Below are positions 37,649 to 45,565 of a stretch of 45,565 nucleotides of DNA, in pieces; the stretch's first letter is position 1, and the number at the start of each line of letters is the position of its first letter. This DNA comes from Trachelipus rathkii (lineage: Eukaryota > Arthropoda > Malacostraca > Isopoda > Trachelipodidae). Location of the stretch: assembly GCA_015478945.1 (NCBI GenBank), contig JABUQX010078488.1, forward strand, positions 7,501-53,065, written 5' to 3'. The position numbers were made by a program, and so were the translations under genes. The notes beneath the pieces are model-generated. The model worked only from the letters and a program-made list of their open reading frames with translations, was not told the origin of the DNA and searched no databases.

Positions 37649-37850
37649 GTGGAGTCGGAGTCGGAGTCGGAGTCGCGGAGTACGGGGAGGTCGGTAGTTT
37701 TTAGAAGCAAGGGTGGAGTGCGGGTCGGAGTCCGACAGTCGGTAATTTTGAAAAGGGTGGAGTCGGAGTCGGTAATTTTGAAGAGGGTGGAGTCGGAGTC
37801 GGAGTCGGAGTCGGAGTCGGTAATTTTCAAGAGGTCGGAGTCGGAGTAAC
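37649..37850. repeat. GAGTCG minisatellite, inverted relative of the 30-32 kb array
   Basis: (GGAGTC)n clusters are separated by GGTAATTTTGAAGAGGGT-like linkers. On the minus strand this is GACTCC hexamers with TTCAAAA-containing linkers, the same design as 30410-32005 but in opposite orientation. The Ser/Asp/Glu open frames here are repeat products. Confidence 0.9.
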
Positions 37851-38195
37851 TTTCAAGATAGAAGAGTTGGAATCAGATTATTTTGAGCTGATAAAGTTAT
37901 GAGATTGTGACTCTGTGAGTGACTTCAATCGCTTCAAACAAGCTCACTCACTTGCGACTTGCACATCACAAAATGCAAATTGCAAACTTCGAAGTTCTTT
38001 TTAACCTGCACCTTATGTTTTCAATTTTGGATTATATTCTAGATAATCCTTACACACCTTCAACCTTAATACTCGTCGCTATATTTAAGATGCTAAGAGA
38101 AATAAAAAACTACAAGGTACGAAGAGACAAATTTCTCTCATTGACATTGTTCTATACTAGCTGTTGTTTATATTAATTCCTTCTACAGGGTAAGT
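37851..38195 (+). other. Unassigned sequence, 85-codon open frame
   Basis: The plus frame 37919-38176 encodes a Leu/Ile-rich peptide without a clear domain. It sits directly upstream of a hAT C-terminal relic on the same strand and might be its decayed 5' continuation, but no motif proves it. Confidence 0.25.
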
Positions 38196-38199
38196 TTAA

Positions 38200-38790
38200 T
38201 GAAGATCCAACAACAAAAAGCCTAAATCCTGCCTTTGCAACGTGCCCCATTTCTGTATTAAAAGGTTGCAAGAAGTTCAAGAAGAAAAGATACATCTGAA
38301 ACTATTGTTAATTGATGAAACTACAGCTAGCCCCATTTACTACCTTCTCAAGTCATTTTTCACGAAGGAGCTGCAGAAGATGAGTAATGAAAGTTTCTAG
38401 ACATTGAAAGAGTTTAGTCGAAAGCGTTGACTGGTTCAAGCGAAAAAGGTCAAGGTTTTTCCTCATCTTGTAACACAATATTCCATAAGCTTTTAAAATT
38501 TATCTCATGCTGCACTCGAAAAGGAAAGTTGAAAAAATTGGTATAACTTAGAAGCTTAAATTTAAATTAGAAGAGGCCACCGATAAGTATCCAGACATTG
38601 TAGCATCGAAAGCCTGCAATCGCTGTTACTGGATCTACATCAAAAGCAAGTCTTAGCCGTGAAACAGCGGCTTTTTCTGTCTCTTAGCATTATCAACACA
38701 TCAGACCTAAGACGGAAACAATGAAGGAGGATCTGGCAGATGCTAATCTATTTTTAAGAACTAATTCATTTATTGAGTAGATGACACTAG
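38200..38790 (+). pseudogene. hAT transposase C-terminal relic
   Basis: The plus strand reads EATDKYPDIV (from about 38574), then AIAV (from about 38612), GSTSKASLSRETAAFS (from about 38631) and, in another frame, DLADANLFLRTNSFI (38731-38775). The hAT dimerisation domain has the form W-x-YPxLA ... LAIPATSAxSERxFS ... RxxLxxExxxxLLFLRxN, which these pieces follow in order. Residues 38200-38340 include LNPAFATCPISVLKGCKKF, comparable to the LDPRFK block upstream of that domain. The catalytic region is not visible and frames shift, so it is a relic. It is a different hAT type from the minus-strand fragment at 19.2 kb. Confidence 0.5.
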
Positions 38791-38814
38791 ATGTGAGTTC
38801 ATGTAGCTAAGTAA

Positions 38815-38872
38815 TATATATGCATTATAACATATATATAGTTATATATATATATATATATAAATATATATA

Positions 38873-38913
<41 letters not shown>

Positions 38914-39003
38914 TATAATAATATAGATATTATATATAATATATAGTATAATATGATATATATATATCATATATGATATAAGTATATATATACTATTATA
39001 TCA
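38815..39003. repeat. (TA)n-rich array
   Basis: TA dinucleotide array separating the hAT and mariner relics. Confidence 0.9.
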
Positions 39004-39006
39004 TTA

Positions 39007-39345
39007 TGACGCCCCAACTCGATCGCACTTGAGCTCCTCAATTATGCGAATTTCTGGCGAACTACAAAGATTCAAGTACTTCCACATCCTCGCATACAGC
39101 CCAGATCTAGCATCGCGTGCGTGATTTTAACCTCTTCCCTAAGTTGAAAGTGAAGTTGTAGGGATCATCATTTTGCTACGATGACAAACATAAAAATACT
39201 GTAACCCGTCGCCGTAGTATGCGGAACGTCCGGACCGTTGGCCCAGCTTTTATTCTCAAAAAAAGGTCATAAGAGATATAGGTCTGAACTTGGAATATAA
39301 GGTATGTATGGGATAAGCCATGCAAACCGAGTGGTAAATATCAAC
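39007..39345 (+). pseudogene. Mariner-type transposase C-terminal fragment
   Basis: The plus strand starts with DAPTRSHLSSSIMR (39007), corresponding to the DNAP(A/T)HxS block that holds the second catalytic Asp. It continues with FLANYK/KIQVLPHP, SPDLA and DFNLFPKLKVKL (to about 39160). Mariner transposases have exactly this order: DNAxPH ... FL ... I(x)VLPHPxYSPDLAPCDFFLFPKLKxxLxG, the last Asp being catalytic. Near 39250-39340 pieces such as WNIRYVWDKPCKPSGKY suggest the C-terminal tail with its W-x-KC-x-G-x-Y ending. The N-terminal HTH region is absent and several frame shifts break the gene. Asp spacing is about 34-37 and cannot be fixed because of the indels. Confidence 0.6.
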
Positions 39346-39570
39346 GATCTGTAGGATGTATATAGAGGGGGGTCACACGCCCGAGAGCGTACCGCTAGGT
39401 GGGGACCCGCGTTTATACGCCTTATTTGGCTTTCCAAACCCCGAGATTGAGTGTAAAGCTCCTGAACGCATAATCATCGAACCAGGTTGTTCGATGCAGT
39501 CGAGAAGCCGAGAGAGAGCGCGCGGCCCGCTTGCGCGAGCGCGTACACATTACACTATACCACATTAATT
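39346..39570 (+). other. GC-richer unassigned segment
   Basis: A 70-codon open frame (39356-39568) has no recognised motif. It ends in a CG-rich patch (39511-39548: GCGCGCGG, then TTGCGCGAGCGCG). Confidence 0.3.
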
Positions 39571-39647
39571 CATTATATAATTATTATTATCTATTATTAT
39601 TATTCATGTTTAGTTTAAAAAAAATCTTTAGAAATTATTATAGTTAT

Positions 39648-39652
39648 TATTA

Positions 39653-39685
<33 letters not shown>

Positions 39686-39692
39686 TCAATTA
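39648..39692. repeat. (ATT)n microsatellite
   Basis: ATT trinucleotide tract of about 12 units. Confidence 0.9.
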
Positions 39693-39767
39693 TTTTATTC
39701 AACGCTCGAAAAAGATGAATACCCCTGAGTGTGTTTTTTAAGACCCTTGTCCTGCGTGTCCTTCATC

Positions 39768-39842
39768 CACCCTGGGCGCCGCCCCGCACCCCGCACCGCG
39801 CTCGCACACCGCACGCGCACCGGCGCCAGCCGCTCGCACTGG
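39768..39842. other. CpG-rich patch
   Basis: About 75 bp of C/G-rich DNA with CGCAC and CCGCAC repeats, between (ATT)n tracts. It is an isolated, extreme composition change. It could be the subterminal part of a mobile element. Confidence 0.4.
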
Positions 39843-39884
39843 CTCAAAATCTTATTATTCATTATGTCTTATATATAATTATTA

Positions 39885-40036
39885 TTCCTTCATTATTATT
39901 ATTATTATTCTTATTATTATTCTTATTATTACTTATTATATTCCATTATATTATATTGTAGTTAGTAGTAGTAGATAGTAGTCCAGTGCGTAGTAGTAGG
40001 TACGAGTATCTGTACAGTAGTAGTGGTAGTAGCTAG
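39885..40036. repeat. (ATT)n followed by (GTA)n tract
   Basis: ATT repeats at 39890-39955 grade into degenerate TAG/GTA repeats at 39960-40036. Confidence 0.8.
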
Positions 40037-40139
40037 TTAGAATTATCGTATACGTGCGATAAAAATTTGGGCGGTGGATCTGTGTAGAATGATGACGTAC
40101 CCATTCGTATGTACGCAAGTTACGCTCCCGTGGTCTCCC

Positions 40140-40710
40140 CGAAGGGGGACGCCACCCCCATTAAAAAATCGAAGTGTTCGTGAATTGGTTGACATTTGGT
40201 ATGGAGAGGATTCAGAGTTGAAATTCTAGTAGAAAAACTTGATATGTGAATCTGTGGAGTTGGCTCCGGCACCGGTGCTGGAGCCACCGCGGTGCCCCGA
40301 GTTAATCAAACATTCGTATCACAACAATATTGGTGTCCTTCTATGGGTTATTGAGGTCGTAGACGTTCGAAATATGAATGGTTATAAGTCCGTCGTACGG
40401 GTGTCCTAGGACCCCCCCCATTAAGGGGTGGGTCTGACTGGGAGCAAAAAGAGCCAACAGGAGAGTGCAAAACCAGAGATAGAAAAGGAGGAAAGAAAGC
40501 AAGGATGAAAGCATGAATAAAGAGGGAAAGAATGGAGAAGGAGTTTTGACCTCAGAGGAAGTAGGGAGTTGACAGCTGCACCCGGTGCTGGGCTCCGGTG
40601 CGGTGCGAGTTCATTTAAATATTAGGTGTAATGATACAATGTGGTGTCCTTCCTATATGTTTTGGGGTCCTGTCTAGATTTCGAAATAAGGAGGGTTTTC
40701 CAGAACCATT
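40140..40710 (+). repeat. Two diverged direct copies of a dispersed repeat
   Basis: Copy one (about 40250-40390) and copy two (about 40572-40700) share, in order, a GGTGCTGG/GGCTCCGG palindromic GC block, GAGTTxATxAA, TTGGTGTCCTTC or GTGGTGTCCTTCC, a GGTC(C/G)T word, TTTCGAAATA-type sequence and GGTTTT or GGTTA. Offset is about 310 bp. ACCCCC-CATTAA also occurs twice (40152 and 40412). No coding sequence. Confidence 0.6.
40261..40286. other. 26-bp near-perfect palindrome
   Basis: A continuous palindrome TGGCTCCgGCACC / GGTGCtGGAGCCA with no loop and one mismatch pair. It is GC-rich and would extrude as a cruciform. Confidence 0.7.
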
Positions 40711-40723
40711 TCAAGAAATAAAA

Positions 40724-40753
40724 AATATATAAATAAATAAATAAATAAATAAA
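40724..40753. repeat. (AAAT)n microsatellite
   Basis: About six AAAT units. Confidence 0.9.
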
Positions 40754-41531
40754 ATTTCTTATTTCTTTTTATTTTTTAAAAAATATACAAATTATAACGA
40801 TTTTTTACATAACCCTAAGGCAGTAAATCACTAAATCAAACCACCATCCGCCCACCATCCTGCCACCCTCCCCCTCCCTGCCCATAGTCTGTGATCATAT
40901 TGATCTATTGATTAAGGTCACAATTTGAGTATTATTGTTTGCAGTATCATTTTGGATAAAACATAACATAAAATCAAGTTCTTTGTATAAACCAAAGATC
41001 AGTAACATATATGTTGACGTAACGCAAAGTTTTCACTTGTGATATAAAGCTTGACTTAGTATGCTTTCTGAACCTATGAATACCTAACCCAACCAAAAAG
41101 ACCAAAACTGTAGCACAGTCGTCTAAAACAGGAATAACACTGTTAACGTTAACAAAGTTCCACACTTACAACCAGTAAAGCTAAACTACATATACGCATA
41201 CAAAGACGTAAACCTAACTTACACCTTTTCTAACATATCAGCTGTTATTTCTTAAGCTGAAACACTAAGAATATTTACAACAAAATTTACACTTTAATTG
41301 ATATAATTATCATACAGAGCAATGAGTATACTCTAACGTAACAAAGTTTCATATTAAAAAGTCAACATATAGCATTACCAGAACTACGAATATAATGTAT
41401 CAAGAAAGGCATTCCATCTCTAAGCAAGAATAAACTGCTAACCATTAACAAAGATTCACAATACAACCTAGTCAGCACTAATTGCATTTAATGCATATCT
41501 GCTGTAGACGAAACTTAATAAAGAAGTCCAC

Positions 41532-41600
41532 ATCGGAAGAAGTTTTCATCAATCAACCTTTACTTCAATATAGGTTTATTGATGGATAAACTTCTTTCGG
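41532..41600. other. Long hairpin, arms of about 28 bp
   Basis: The left arm (TCGGAAGAAGTTTTCATCAA...) and right arm ending CTTCTTTCGG are complementary over about 25 of 28 positions around a 14-nt loop. The shape fits a small inverted-repeat element or a microRNA-like precursor. Confidence 0.65.
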
Positions 41601-41670
41601 CATGAACCAAGCAGATTCCTTGAACAATCATTCTGAAATGCTTCGCTAATGAAAGTCATTGATGACTATA

Positions 41671-41747
41671 ATTCCAACTCATACGAATCCTATCAACAGT
41701 CTAAGTCTTGTAATAGACTAGGATAGGATACGTATGAGGTTTGGAAT
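41671..41747. other. Long hairpin, arms of about 32 bp
   Basis: The left arm (ATTCCAACTCATACGAATCC...) and right arm (...ACGTATGAGGTTTGGAAT) are complementary over nearly all of 32 positions, with small bulges, around the loop AAGTCTTGTAAT. It lies 70 bp from the previous hairpin, with unrelated arm sequence. Confidence 0.7.
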
Positions 41748-41915
41748 CAATTTCACTTTTGACGATGAACAGTCACCTGACAGGAAATACTACTGTAAAG
41801 GTCCTCGTGAAAGAGGACATTCGAAGGAGCAGAATGAGAGGTCATCATAGGCCCCACACAGCGAAAAATGTCTTACTAACGAAATTTGGATGTATAAACA
41901 GCTCTTAAAGGTAAC

Positions 41916-42008
41916 GAGATTCTTTCCTTTCAACCAAATCAGAAGAAGTAAACAAGAATAAACAATCGCACGAACGAACGATATCAGTTCAAAAGGGTAT
42001 ATATTCTC
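41916..42008 (+). promoter_or_regulatory. CCAAT/TATA-like block, copy 1
   Basis: GAGATTCTTTCC, CAACCAAATCAGAAG (41931), ATATCAGTTCAAAAGGG and TATATATTCTC (41998) occur in order. The CCAAT-type box lies about 65 bp upstream of the TATA-type box, the arrangement of many Pol II core promoters. A (CAA)n stretch follows. No coding frame follows, so promoter function is inference. Confidence 0.3.
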
Positions 42009-42029
42009 AGTAGAGCAGACAACACCTCA

Positions 42030-42054
42030 ACAACAACAACAACAACAACAACAC
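42030..42054. repeat. (AAC)n microsatellite
   Basis: About eight AAC units just downstream of the TATA-like block. A degenerate version is found at the same place in copy 2 (43252-43280). Confidence 0.9.
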
Positions 42055-43157
42055 ACTACACAACATAAATAAGATCTTTATATACCAACCAACGAAATAT
42101 ATGCTAACGTGCTTACGTAACATTGTTTTCCAACTTTAAAATCATTCCAACCATTGGAAATTCATGTTATTAATGGTACAATAACAATACATCTAACACA
42201 ACCTTACGCTAGAAATAAACAAACTAAACATTACAAAGTTCCATACTTTAACAACAGTAAAGTATAACTAACATAGCATACAAACGTAACCTTCACACTT
42301 TTTTCAAGCATATCTCCTAACATATCAATGTTAATTTTACATTAACAAATGATTTACGTAGCAATTTAGAGTATCATGTCGGATAAACATAGCACAAAAT
42401 GAGTTCTTTATATTACTAACCATCGAATACTATGCTAACATATACAAGGTTTTTCAATATTAATATAGCTACAACACTCAGCATCAACATGAATCCCAGG
42501 AAAATAATGTAGCAACGGTAAACCCTAACCCATCTTTACGTCCTAATAAACTGTTAACTATAAAAAGTTCCACACTTTATATACCTAGTAAAGTAACCTA
42601 ACTTTTACATTCCACAAACGGTAACCTGTTCATACTTTTTTCCAAGCATATCTCTAACTTATTAACGTTATACTTACATTGACACAGTAACATTTTATCA
42701 AAAATGTATCATAACGCCTGACCGATTATCATACAAGACCAACGAATATATGCAAACCTACCGAAAGTTTTTTTCATTATCATAGTAATATTTACAACAA
42801 AAATTTATCATACCTTACCACACAAATAACATTATCTCTTTTTTAGACTCCATCCCCTTTCAGAAAATATCAACAATAAACATGAAAATGATTTTATGCT
42901 ATAACCATTTTTGCATCAAAAGTGATGCGCAATACTTTTAATTTCTGACCCCTCCTGGCACAGGAACCATGCAATGTAGGCAGTCCGCCATCGTTCTTAC
43001 GATTAAGATATAAATGACACATCGTTATGGGAATAACGAAACTCCTCATGAAGATATCCAACAAAAAGCGTAGAGATGCGGGGAGATATCAACGTATCAA
43101 CACATCGAAAAACTATCCTACTGAAGAAAATAGTGTATAAACATGCCTTAATGTAAT

Positions 43158-43246
43158 GAGATTCTTTCTTCAACCAATCAGAAGAAAGTAACCAAGAATA
43201 CAACGTACGAATGAACCATATCAGTTCAAAAGGGTTATATATTCTC
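43158..43246 (+). promoter_or_regulatory. CCAAT/TATA-like block, copy 2
   Basis: Same order as copy 1, with a perfect CCAAT (43174-43178) in CAACCAATCAGAAG, then ATATCAGTTCAAAAGGG, then TATATATTCTC (43236). Conservation between the two copies is higher here than in the surrounding satellite, which hints at function or at younger duplication. Confidence 0.35.
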
Positions 43247-43927
43247 GTTAGAACAAACACAACAAACACAACAAACAATAACCCAAATTAAAAAATAAGT
43301 TCTTTATATATCAACCAACGAATATATGCTACATAACAAGGTTTTTCACATTAAAAGACTACCTTAACATCATCTGGAAGAAAGAAGTAGGGTATGTGAA
43401 AGAAGCTGTCACGTGTTAAAAAACAACTAACATTAACAAGTTTCACACTTACACGCCAAGTAAAGTAATTAACACAGCGTACAAAACGTCACCTGACTTT
43501 CCATTTTTCCATGCAGTACGCTTTAATTGTTTTAAGGTTATTTTGGAACAATTTGACATAGTATATTCATAACAGGATTCTATCCAATATTTGTCCAATT
43601 ATCATAGCACGACCAACGAAGATAATTGTAAAAACATACAAAGTTGTCTATCCAAATCATAACAACAAACAAATAAGTTCTTTATATACTACCATCGAAT
43701 ATATATGCTTAACCAACAAAGCTTTAGCATCAAAAAGCTAAACAGTATCATTACCCGCGCACCATAAGAATTACTAATGTACCAACCGGCAAAAAACTTA
43801 AGACATACCTCGCGTATGAATAATCAGCTAACATCCTGAAAATTCCCTACCTTATCAAAGTAAAGTAACTAAATAGATCATACAAATAGCTCGAGATATG
43901 TTTCCCCTGTTTCTAGCATATCAGCAA

Positions 43928-44030
43928 GGGGTGTAAGGACGGGCTCTGGGCCTCACAGCCCGAAGGAGCTGGAGCGCCTTACCCTCCCTTCGGAGGGGTA
44001 ATGCCCGCTTACACCACCTTCGGGGTGATC
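43928..44030. other. Multi-hairpin GC-rich structured segment
   Basis: An outer stem pairs GGTGTAAG (43930-43937) with CTTACACC (44008-44015), extended by CGGGC/GCCCG. Inside are GGGCT/AGCCC (43941-43961) or CAGC/GCTG, and TACCCTCC/GGAGGGGTA (43980-44000) with a CTTC loop. A further hairpin, CACC...GGTG, follows at 44012-44027. The layout is cloverleaf-like, though not a tRNA: no anticodon arm or T-loop consensus is present. Confidence 0.55.
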
Positions 44031-44553
44031 CCCCCTCTCAAGATTCACATAACACCCTTTCAAGGGGCGCATCCCCTGGGTTTTCTCCTCGGGACTGTGG
44101 TGTGTTTGCTTTGATACTCTCTGGTTAATGAAAAACTGTTTATTCGTAAGTTAGGTAGTTTATGTTAAATATTACTACTGACAGCCGTTGCGGCTCGAGT
44201 AACAATGTGAAATTAACACTGTTTTGGTAGAGAAATGATGAGTTTCTGTAAGATATTACTGTGTTACTTTGCCTGACGATGATGTGTTAGAAACGTGGGC
44301 TAGGTTAAGTTTTTGTTGAGTAAAGATGTCAGGTTTGCCCTAGAATTGTTGGCGAACCAAATAGTAAAAATGTCTAGAGGGTCTTAAGTTCATAGGTCAA
44401 CTTTGATGTTATGACAGACTCAAAACGATAGGTGATACACTCATTGATGAAGATAGTGTCAATTCATAAAGTTCGAGATGCTGGTATCTTTGATAGATTG
44501 GTCACTGTTGTTAAGGGATTTTGTTAGATAACTGTGTAATGACCTGTTCATAG

Positions 44554-44584
44554 AGGGCCTCAGCCCAAAGGGCTGTGCCTCTAC
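44554..44584. other. Stable GC hairpin, second copy
   Basis: AGAGGGC / GCCTCT outer and CAGCCC / GGGCTG inner stems enclose an AAA loop. It is followed by ACCGCTTACACCCC, the same motif that closes the segment at 44008-44015, so this is a shortened relative of the 43928-44030 structure. Confidence 0.65.
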
Positions 44585-44841
44585 CGCTTACACCCCTAAA
44601 ATAACAGATATACCCAGATCCACCGAGAGGGTCTTGTGGCATCTCTCTGGGGTGATCTCCAAAGTAGGGCTTACAGTGCTATCAAATCACCTCCATGTAT
44701 GATGGCGCTGTCGCTAATCTCTACAGTTGAATGATATTTTCTGAAAGGCGGGGTTTGGCGGGGTCTAACCAATGGGGTAGGAGGATCAAAAATATTTCAT
44801 GTAGCCTCATGAAAGCGATTAGGTGTTAGCACAGGTACGCC

Positions 44842-44884
44842 ACACATAACCTCATAGGGTTTTCTCTTGGGACAGGTTATGTGT
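44842..44884. other. Perfect 11-bp inverted repeat with 21-nt loop
   Basis: ACACATAACCT (44842-44852) and AGGTTATGTGT (44874-44884) are exactly complementary around the GGGTTTTCTCTTGGGAC core of the spacer repeat. Confidence 0.65.
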
Positions 44885-45565
44885 TGGCTTTAGATACTAC
44901 TTGATTAAATGAACAAGCTGTTTTTTCGTCAACGTTATCGTATCTTAAATATTAGCTAATGACTAATGTGAAAATAACACTGATTTGTTAGAGAAATGTG
45001 AGTTTTTGTAAGATATTACTGTGACAATGAATGATGTGTTAGAAACGTGAAGCCTAGGCTTAAGTTTTTCTGTTGGGCAAATGTCCTTAGGATTTGCCCC
45101 TAGACATTTTGCTCCTATTGTCTATGCTTATTCTGATAGGTCAAGTTGATGTTAATAACTCAACCTCCGGAAGTGACACTTCTTTGTGATGAACCGACTG
45201 GGTGTTACTATCGTAAGTATCCAGATTGGGTTATGGATAATCTTTGATAGATTTGGTCAGCTTTGTGTGAGGGAATTTTGTTACGATGGTCGCGGTTTTA
45301 TCCACTGTTGCTTGTTACTGGGCTAGAGAGAAGTGGGAACCCATATGCGAGTTTGTATGATCGTAATTAGCTTACTTTCACCTTTGATAAGTGGGAATTT
45401 TCAGCATGTTAGCTGATTAACTTTCATACGCGCAGGTATGTTTAAGGCGCGGATTTGAGCCTTTGTATCATTATCAGTTCATTAGTTACGCGTTCAAGAT
45501 ATGTTTCAGCTTTATTGATGCTGTTAAGAACGCCTTCTGTATGGTTAATGCAATAGTATTCAGAT

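Larger units (their letters stand above)
40950..43925 (+). repeat. Complex satellite array, plus-oriented units
   Basis: Diverged units share the order AAGTTCTTTATATAxCAACCA, ACGAATATATGC, CAAAGTTTTTCA, CATTAC, AACAAAGTTCCACACTTA, GTAAAGTAACTAA, CATACAAACGTAACC. GTTCTTTATA-type anchors lie at 40979, 42074, 42401, 43298 and 43676, with a weaker copy near 42735. GTAAAG anchors lie at 41177, 42258, 42587, 43461 and 43860. Simple spacings are about 330-400 bp, and a higher-order step of about 1,224 bp (42074 to 43298) includes a promoter-like block. No coding sequence is seen. Composition is A/C-rich on this strand. Confidence 0.75.
44087..45290 (+). repeat. Spacer direct repeat, two copies of about 440 bp
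   Basis: GGGTTTTCTCcTcGGGAC at 44087 recurs at 44858. Both are followed by GTGT-TGCTTT-GATACT, TTAAATATTA, GTGAAA-TTAACACTG, TTxGTAGAGAAATG, GAGTTTxTGTAAGATATTAC, GATGTGTTAGAAACGTG and TTAAGTTTTT. Offset is about 771 bp. The later TCTTTGATAGATT word matches at 44488 and 45240. Confidence 0.75.
43720..45510. repeat. Large inverted repeat around a structured spacer
   Basis: The plus strand at 43720-43925 and the minus strand at 45510-45300 share AGCATCAA-AAAGCT, CATACCT-CGCGTATGAA, AATCAGCTAACAT-CTGAAAATTCC, TTATCAAAG and GATCATACAAA in the same order. The satellite therefore changes orientation, with an intervening spacer of about 1.37 kb. The right arm runs to the window edge. Confidence 0.7.

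Noticed and set aside
37579..37849. Ser-Asp and Ser-Glu dipeptide-repeat frames resembling SR or SD-repeat proteins
   Set aside because: They come from the GAGTCG tandem repeat on either strand. No flanking domain.
42030..42054. CRISPR-like short repeats
   Set aside because: It is a simple (AAC)n tract with no spacers, and all evidence points to a eukaryotic genome.
43928..44030. tRNA or rRNA gene
   Set aside because: The fold is multi-branched but lacks T-loop, anticodon-loop and conserved rRNA sequences.

Overview
The window looks like repeat-dominated nuclear DNA from an arthropod, possibly a crustacean. Three things suggest this: an interstitial (GGTTA)n tract identical to the arthropod telomere motif (33185-33247), very heavy microsatellite content ((TA)n, (ATT)n, (CATA)n), and decayed transposons of families common in arthropods. 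The species assignment is inference only. I find no intact protein-coding gene, no rRNA, no convincing tRNA and no CRISPR array. Nearly all longer open frames are translations of simple repeats.

Layout. 0-15.2 kb is AT-rich sequence broken by (TA)n arrays, with small islands of higher complexity (4.1-5.0, 9.0-11.4 and 12.87-13.25 kb) that I cannot identify. 15.2-16.0 kb holds a Gln/Asn-rich stretch and a minisatellite of about 130 bp with four copies. 16-18.4 kb is T-rich. 18.43-18.83 kb is a minisatellite of about 26 bp. 19.1-19.3 kb carries a minus-strand hAT/ZBED-type transposase fragment. 21.7-26.5 kb is unrecognised coding-like DNA interrupted by a block bounded by GGGTTTTT-rich motifs. 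27.6-28.7 kb ends in a BEL/Pao polyprotein fragment. 29.28-30.29 kb is a candidate non-autonomous hAT element. 30.4-32.0 kb is a large GACTCC minisatellite. 32.5-34.1 kb is microsatellite, including (ATT)n, (GGTTA)n and (TA)n.

The clearest architecture is a nest at 34.14-37.65 kb. A Jockey-type non-LTR reverse transcriptase relic is split by an element of about 3 kb with TAGGG-starting inverted ends and a near-perfect 8-bp target duplication (34299-37326). That element itself contains a 5'-truncated Penelope-like element with RT and GIY-YIG endonuclease (34845-36520). A relic of a hAT dimerisation domain (38.2-38.8 kb) and a mariner transposase fragment (39.0-39.35 kb) follow.

From 40.9 kb to the end the window is a complex satellite. 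Units of about 330-430 bp lie in plus orientation up to about 43.92 kb and reappear inverted from about 45.30 kb. Between them is a spacer of about 1.4 kb with its own direct repeat and strongly structured GC-rich hairpins. CCAAT/TATA-like blocks recur once per higher-order unit of about 1.22 kb.

The transposon relics are shifted by many one-base indels, often extra copies of a neighbouring base. Some of this may be sequencing or assembly noise rather than biological decay.
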